A stretch of DNA of 64,000 nt. Source: SR-FBR-E99 sp963732365. GTDB taxonomy: Bacteria > Bacteroidota > Bacteroidia > Bacteroidales > VadinHA17. The position numbers and the translations under genes were made by a program. This document shows, piece by piece, positions 60,465 to 64,000 of this stretch; within the stretch, counting starts at the first letter, position 1; each line of letters starts with the position of its first letter. The stretch covers positions 488,037 through 552,036 of the forward strand of contig CAVSZC010000001.1 of the NCBI GenBank assembly GCA_963732365.1, written 5' to 3'. Under the pieces are notes generated by a model. That model saw nothing but the letters and a program-made list of their open reading frames with translations, ran no database searches and was not told the DNA's origin.

Positions 60465-61754
60465 TCAGAGAATAGTCTTCATAATGATAAAATCTGTTTC
60501 TGATACGATGGGACTCGTGTCAGGCCCCAACACGCCTCCATAGACATCTATGGCATCATCATTGAAGACTGGTATCCCTTTCAGTCCTGCCTCTGATGGC
60601 ATTCTCCGCAAAGCCTCCCGGATAGCGATCCGAAGAGTCTCTTCAACTGGCATGGCTCTGAAGAAGGTTCCAAAAATCTGATAGATAAATTGACGGACTA
60701 GGAGCTTATGATCTTCCTGATTCCACTCCGGAGAGTTCAACTTTCTACCGAGACTGTCGGTAAGAAGACTCACTATCTGTTCCAATATCGGTTTCAGATT
60801 AATCTGCTGCCACGATCCCGTACCCGGTACAGGCTTCCTTACTTCGAGCTTACCGCTATTGATCCAACTGACCCGTTCAAGTGTTTTCCGCCCTTTGACC
60901 CTGAATACTTCAATAGAAGCCGTCTCCATTTCATCAGACTGGACAATAATAATATCTCCTTCAAGCATATTAGCCGTAATACGATCGAGCTCTCCAGGCT
61001 GCTCTTCCTGCGGATAATGATTCAGGACATTTCCCAGATAAAGGACGTTCTGACTATTCTTTATCCTTTGAGGAACATCTGTCTGCTGCAAGCTGATTCC
61101 GAATTCAATTAGACCAGCCTCCAGAGGATTCTTTTCAATCCTGTAACCGTTCCATACAGGTTCAGTCTTTCTTTGAAGGCCATTGGCCTTCCTTTCCTTA
61201 TTAATCTTTTGCTCAATCTTTTTAATATCCGGGGCTATTATCTCATCCAGAACAGGATCTCGAAACTCAACAATTTCACCTGAGATCATGAAGGGCCGGC
61301 CCATGAAATAAGATTCCCAAACTTCATTTCCATAATGATTGTACGAATATGCTATGGAATAAGCTTTGCCATTGCGATCAATAGTATATTTCCAGTCGAT
61401 TACCTCGCGCCTGTTCTCCCCTGGAGAGATCATACCGGAAAGATATTTGCGGATCTTAACTTCCAGTTCACCCTCAGGAGTGACTGTTGCGTAAGGAACA
61501 ATCTCCGGGAGTTCCGTGGCTGCATAATCCACCTTCATTCTGAGATCCTTAGCCAGAAGTGTTTTCAGAGCAATGGATACCCTGGCATTTGAAGCGCCAA
61601 CATCTATAAAAGCAAACTCAGGTCCCAACAAAGACGGTCCGTCTATGTCAGGATCCTGAGTATACTGAAGATCAAGCAGAAGGCTCCCTATCCCCGCATT
61701 CCTGTCAGGGATGATTGTGGTGTCTACAAAAGGAACCTTCGTATGAGCCTTCAT
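60465..61754 (-). CDS. Methyltransferase-like protein of unknown function
   Basis: The 429-residue protein without signal peptide contains FAFIDVGASNARVSIAL, resembling the SAM-binding loop of class I methyltransferases, and NVLYLGNVLNHYP, resembling motif IV of CheR-like enzymes. The rest, including a Trp/Tyr-rich centre, is unfamiliar. It lies between the aconitase X genes and the AspT-type transporter, so it probably serves the same pathway. The call is tentative. Confidence 0.5.
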   Translation of the reverse strand: MKAHTKVPFVDTTIIPDRNAGIGSLLLDLQYTQDPDIDGPSLLGPEFAFIDVGASNARVSIALKTLLAKDLRMKVDYAATELPEIVPYATVTPEGELEVKIRKYLSGMISPGENRREVIDWKYTIDRNGKAYSIAYSYNHYGNEVWESYFMGRPFMISGEIVEFRDPVLDEIIAPDIKKIEQKINKERKANGLQRKTEPVWNGYRIEKNPLEAGLIEFGISLQQTDVPQRIKNSQNVLYLGNVLNHYPQEEQPGELDRITANMLEGDIIIVQSDEMETASIEVFRVKGRKTLERVSWINSGKLEVRKPVPGTGSWQQINLKPILEQIVSLLTDSLGRKLNSPEWNQEDHKLLVRQFIYQIFGTFFRAMPVEETLRIAIREALRRMPSEAGLKGIPVFNDDAIDVYGGVLGPDTSPIVSETDFIIMKTIL

Positions 61755-61815
61755 GTTTTGATCATTGTAACAATGTTGTATTTTTAAAAAAGATGGTACT
61801 TACTTCCTTTGAATA

Positions 61816-61853
61816 AATCCGGGCACCCATGGCCTCCCACGGTCTCCCGGATT
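61816..61853 (-). terminator. Hairpin within the operon
   Basis: AATCCGGG (61816-61823) pairs with CCCGGATT (61846-61853) around a 22-base loop in the 121-base gap after the aconitase X large gene. It may attenuate transcription into downstream genes or stabilise the upstream message. Confidence 0.45.
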
Positions 61854-61875
61854 ATTTCCAGCCGGAATCACCATT

Positions 61876-63114
61876 CTAGTCTACCATCGGTTTTTCACCC
61901 TGGTATAAAGGCTTTTCCTTTTCACTGTCCAGCTGGTTTTTGCGTGGGTTGCTCCAGTATTCCCAGCGTGCTGTCGGGGTGAAAACTCCGGTGATTGCTG
62001 CATTTACAAGTGCTTCCGGGTTGCCATAGATCCATTTAGGTCCGAAACCGCCTCCCAGCTTAACGTATTTGAAGCTGTCCGTGGCAATAACTGTGCCCTT
62101 CGGGTAGTGCCGGATAGGTGACATGGCGATGCAGGTCTGGTGGAATATGTGGCCTCCGGCATCCTCGATTGTCTTGGTATCGCCGTAGTGCTGTGCCATA
62201 TAGTAAGTTGGCGTGTCGGTCTGCACCCAAAGTTTAACACCGTCCTTTACCTTCTTACCTTTTACAAGACGGGCTACCTCGCGAACCTCATCCCATGTTG
62301 CGTGAGGACAACCGAAGAAGACTATGTCCACCGGTTTGGCTTTGTCGGGGCCGGGTGCAGGTGAAATTGCGTTGAGATGGTGGTACATCTCGACTACATC
62401 GTCCATTGTAACCGTATATTTTTCAGGGTTCTTTGGCATTTTGCCCTTAAAGGCTGCCTCAAGCGTAGGAGACTCTGGAGTATAGCCCATCAGGTGAAGC
62501 ATCGGGTCGTTCATGCCTGGTGAAGCGCAGGATATCAGGTTTTTTGTTGCACCCGGACCCATCTTCTTGGGCAGGTTGAGTACGGCCATGATCCGGTTTC
62601 CTGCCTTCTCGGCGATAGCGGCACCCAGGGCGCCCCAGTCAGCCATACCTTTGATGTTGTCGCGAACCTCATCAGTCAGTTCGATTATGACCTTTGCAGC
62701 GCGATACTCATCGAGGTGCGTGCCGTACTTGGGCAGACAGCCGGTGTATGCGCAGTAAATAGTGTTGATTGCGGCTTCCCTGTTAGTTCTTGCGCCAAGG
62801 ATGGTGTTGATATAACACGCTGCGCTCGACTCAGAGCTTGCAGCATACTCTCCCATTTTGGGTATGCGGGTATTTAAATACGGATTGCATGAAAGCCATG
62901 GCAGCCAGCCATGCTTCATAAGCATGTCGTAACCAGCCTGGAAACCATTGACCATTTCCATGTCGAGTTTGAAGCTGCCCTTGCCGGGTAGTTCGAAGTT
63001 CCATGGCTTACCGTTTGGAGGTCCGGTTATCTCGGCTTTCTTGTCAAGCTGACACATATACGGATCATTTCCGCACTCTGTGCCGGATTCGTCAAAGACA
63101 TGTGCGTCTTTCAT
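61876..63114 (-). CDS. Aconitase X large subunit, main part
   Basis: The 412 residues carry the aconitase X (DUF521) catalytic region: AASSESSAACYINTILGARTNREA, GCLPKYGTHLDEYRAAK, FFGCPHATWDEV, HQTCIAMSPI and ATDSFKYVKLGGGFG. The family dehydrates phosphomevalonate in archaea and cis-3-hydroxy-L-proline in some bacteria. The N-terminus is in another frame at 63111-63365. Adding one C to the CCCCC run just upstream joins them through a sensible PPYDPIFAMKDAHVF. It is either a frameshift (mutation, sequencing error) or a coupled ATGA overlap. Confidence 0.88.
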   Translation of the reverse strand: MKDAHVFDESGTECGNDPYMCQLDKKAEITGPPNGKPWNFELPGKGSFKLDMEMVNGFQAGYDMLMKHGWLPWLSCNPYLNTRIPKMGEYAASSESSAACYINTILGARTNREAAINTIYCAYTGCLPKYGTHLDEYRAAKVIIELTDEVRDNIKGMADWGALGAAIAEKAGNRIMAVLNLPKKMGPGATKNLISCASPGMNDPMLHLMGYTPESPTLEAAFKGKMPKNPEKYTVTMDDVVEMYHHLNAISPAPGPDKAKPVDIVFFGCPHATWDEVREVARLVKGKKVKDGVKLWVQTDTPTYYMAQHYGDTKTIEDAGGHIFHQTCIAMSPIRHYPKGTVIATDSFKYVKLGGGFGPKWIYGNPEALVNAAITGVFTPTARWEYWSNPRKNQLDSEKEKPLYQGEKPMVD

Positions 63115-63365
63115 TGCAAAGATCGGATCGTAAGGGGGCTATGTCCAAGGTCGTATTCATTAAGCTTAAGCAGCCGCTTTGGCTCCATACGATCCTTTAC
63201 ATAGATGGGACAACAGTTGAGGGTAAGTACAAGATCCACCATTTCAGTGGCTTCCACTGCCTTGCCGAAGTCTAAAAGTTTGTCCATGCAGAACTGCTTG
63301 GCTTCACCATGTTTGCCATCGAGCATTTCCTGCTGGTATTTGGTGAGTTTCATTTTTGCTTTCAT
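63111..63365 (-). CDS. Aconitase X large subunit, N-terminal fragment
   Basis: This 84-residue ORF opens with LTKYQQEMLDGKHGEAKQF, the usual start of aconitase X large subunits (LTxxEQxMLxGxxGxAxQ), and stops early at a TGA overlapping the next ATG. The last residues after GHSP (LTIRSLQ) look out of frame. See 61876-63114 for the join. Total length of the joined product would be about 496 residues. Confidence 0.75.
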   Translation of the reverse strand: MKAKMKLTKYQQEMLDGKHGEAKQFCMDKLLDFGKAVEATEMVDLVLTLNCCPIYVKDRMEPKRLLKLNEYDLGHSPLTIRSLQ

Positions 63366-63409
63366 AGTTTTCTCTTCTAAGTTTTTGTCTTTTAATTTGT
63401 TGAAAAAGA

Positions 63410-63847
63410 TTAGCCCTTACGGGTAATTGTTACAGTTGCCTTCTCACCAACCTCGGGGGCGTCAATCTCAACCCAGTCACCGTCCTTGATGGTAGTAACC
63501 GGATCCTTGTCCAGCTTATCCACAGCCGGGATCTCACCGGCGATGGCACCGTTGATATCAATAAAATGGACCTCCTGACAGATGAGACCTGCCGGGCCAT
63601 GGTTTGATACCTTGCATTTGTAGTAGAGGCCGAAAGCTCCGCTGGTCGAGCCTGCGGTAGTGGGATAAACGAAGATCTTGCCGGTCACGATTTTGCCTTT
63701 CTGGTCGGCACCCGGAGCCATAACCATGCCATCCTCGTTGCCGACATGATTAAAGGCCCAACCAATCCGCTGGCGATTCACCATAGCTTCACCAGCCGCC
63801 TTTCCTTTAGAGCGGGCGATACCTGTTAAAACGATTTTTGTTTCCAT
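63410..63847 (-). CDS. Aconitase X small subunit (swivel domain)
   Basis: The 145-residue protein has the swivel-domain pattern GKIFVYPTTAGSTSGAFGLYY, with the conserved active-site serine in the GSTSG loop, and IPAVDKL. It pairs with the large subunit 44 bases downstream. Two-subunit forms occur in archaeal phosphomevalonate dehydratase and in heteromeric bacterial hydroxyproline dehydratases. It lies 85 bases after the glycyl-radical enzyme gene. Confidence 0.9.
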   Translation of the reverse strand: METKIVLTGIARSKGKAAGEAMVNRQRIGWAFNHVGNEDGMVMAPGADQKGKIVTGKIFVYPTTAGSTSGAFGLYYKCKVSNHGPAGLICQEVHFIDINGAIAGEIPAVDKLDKDPVTTIKDGDWVEIDAPEVGEKATVTITRKG

Positions 63848-63932
63848 TTGACTTTTTTCTTTTTAGTTGGTTATATAACTAGTTTGGCATTTCTTCCCGT
63901 TATGGAAATACAATGCGGATAATGTATTCAAT

Positions 63933-64000
63933 CTAAACTTCCTCAGTTCGTGCTATAATTTCGGCCTGCTGACTTGGTGACAGATCGGTGAAGTATGCGC
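63933..64000 (-). CDS. C-terminus of a glycyl-radical enzyme (runs off the right edge)
   Basis: The minus strand here reads AYFTDLSPSQQAEIIARTEE and one more residue (V) before TAG at 63933-63935. Pyruvate-formate-lyase-like dehydratases end RVAGYxAYFxDLSPxxQxEIIxRT just after the radical glycine. The glycine itself lies outside the window. The activase gene at 56620-57567 on the same strand supports the call. Only 22 codons are visible, so the subfamily cannot be given. Confidence 0.75.
   Translation of the reverse strand, partial: AYFTDLSPSQQAEIIARTEEV

Overview
The window is chromosomal DNA from a member of the Bacteroidota, most likely an anaerobic Bacteroidales/Marinilabiliales-type organism. 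The evidence is a SusC/SusD pair, a long ribosomal protein S1, many promoters with the Bacteroidota -7 box TAnnTTTG, few Shine-Dalgarno sequences, the serC-serA-DUF1015 cluster, and oxygen-sensitive enzymes (a glycyl-radical enzyme with its activase, and aconitase X). It is gene-dense and mostly housekeeping, with two unusual gene sets, one at each end.

Layout. 1-295: start of glucose-6-phosphate dehydrogenase. 795-9117: an apparent operon for a membrane redox module. It encodes a PstS-like binding domain fused to a GcvH-like domain, a Tat-exported HybA-like 4Fe-4S protein, an NrfD/HybB-like membrane subunit and a second GcvH-like protein, followed by a c-heme-type sensor kinase, an NtrC-type sigma-54 activator and an archaemetzincin. 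9168-18061: two exported proteins of unknown function, a DHODH-like protein, YggS, DUF1015, SerA, SerC, ComB and GcvT. 18210-23182: HPt, STAS, a large ABC protein, SiaC and SiaB. 23326-31031: RNA methyltransferase, S41 protease, GuaA, RNase Z, STAS and S1. 31238-36614: ugd-rmlA-rmlC-rmlD-phosphohexomutase, a nucleotide-sugar operon without rmlB. 36700-40707: YjbQ, a RecD-like helicase, DUF3822 and RsmD. 40848-45317: SusC/SusD. 45417-49735: a xanthine-dehydrogenase-family molybdoenzyme with maturation factors MocA and XdhC. 49903-49977: tRNA-Asp(GUC).

Right of the tRNA, a terminator and four copies of a TCTGCCACAAAA-like repeat lead into a block of minus-strand genes reaching the window edge (50404-64000). 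In transcription order it encodes the C-terminus of a glycyl-radical enzyme, aconitase X small and large subunits (the large one split by an apparent frameshift at a C5 run), a methyltransferase-like protein, an AspT-type transporter, a phosphofructokinase-like protein with a rebuilt active site, a glycyl-radical activase, carbonic anhydrase, an SBF-type transporter, an outer-membrane protein, a GH63 glucosidase and a porin. I read it as one metabolic unit of unknown substrate, possibly carried by an element that entered at the tRNA.

The two sets I think deserve most attention are the GcvH-like/HybA/NrfD module with its heme sensor, and the glycyl-radical/aconitase X operon. Several intergenic heptanucleotide arrays abut or overlap the ends of minus-strand genes. 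All assignments are by eye from motifs; no search was run.
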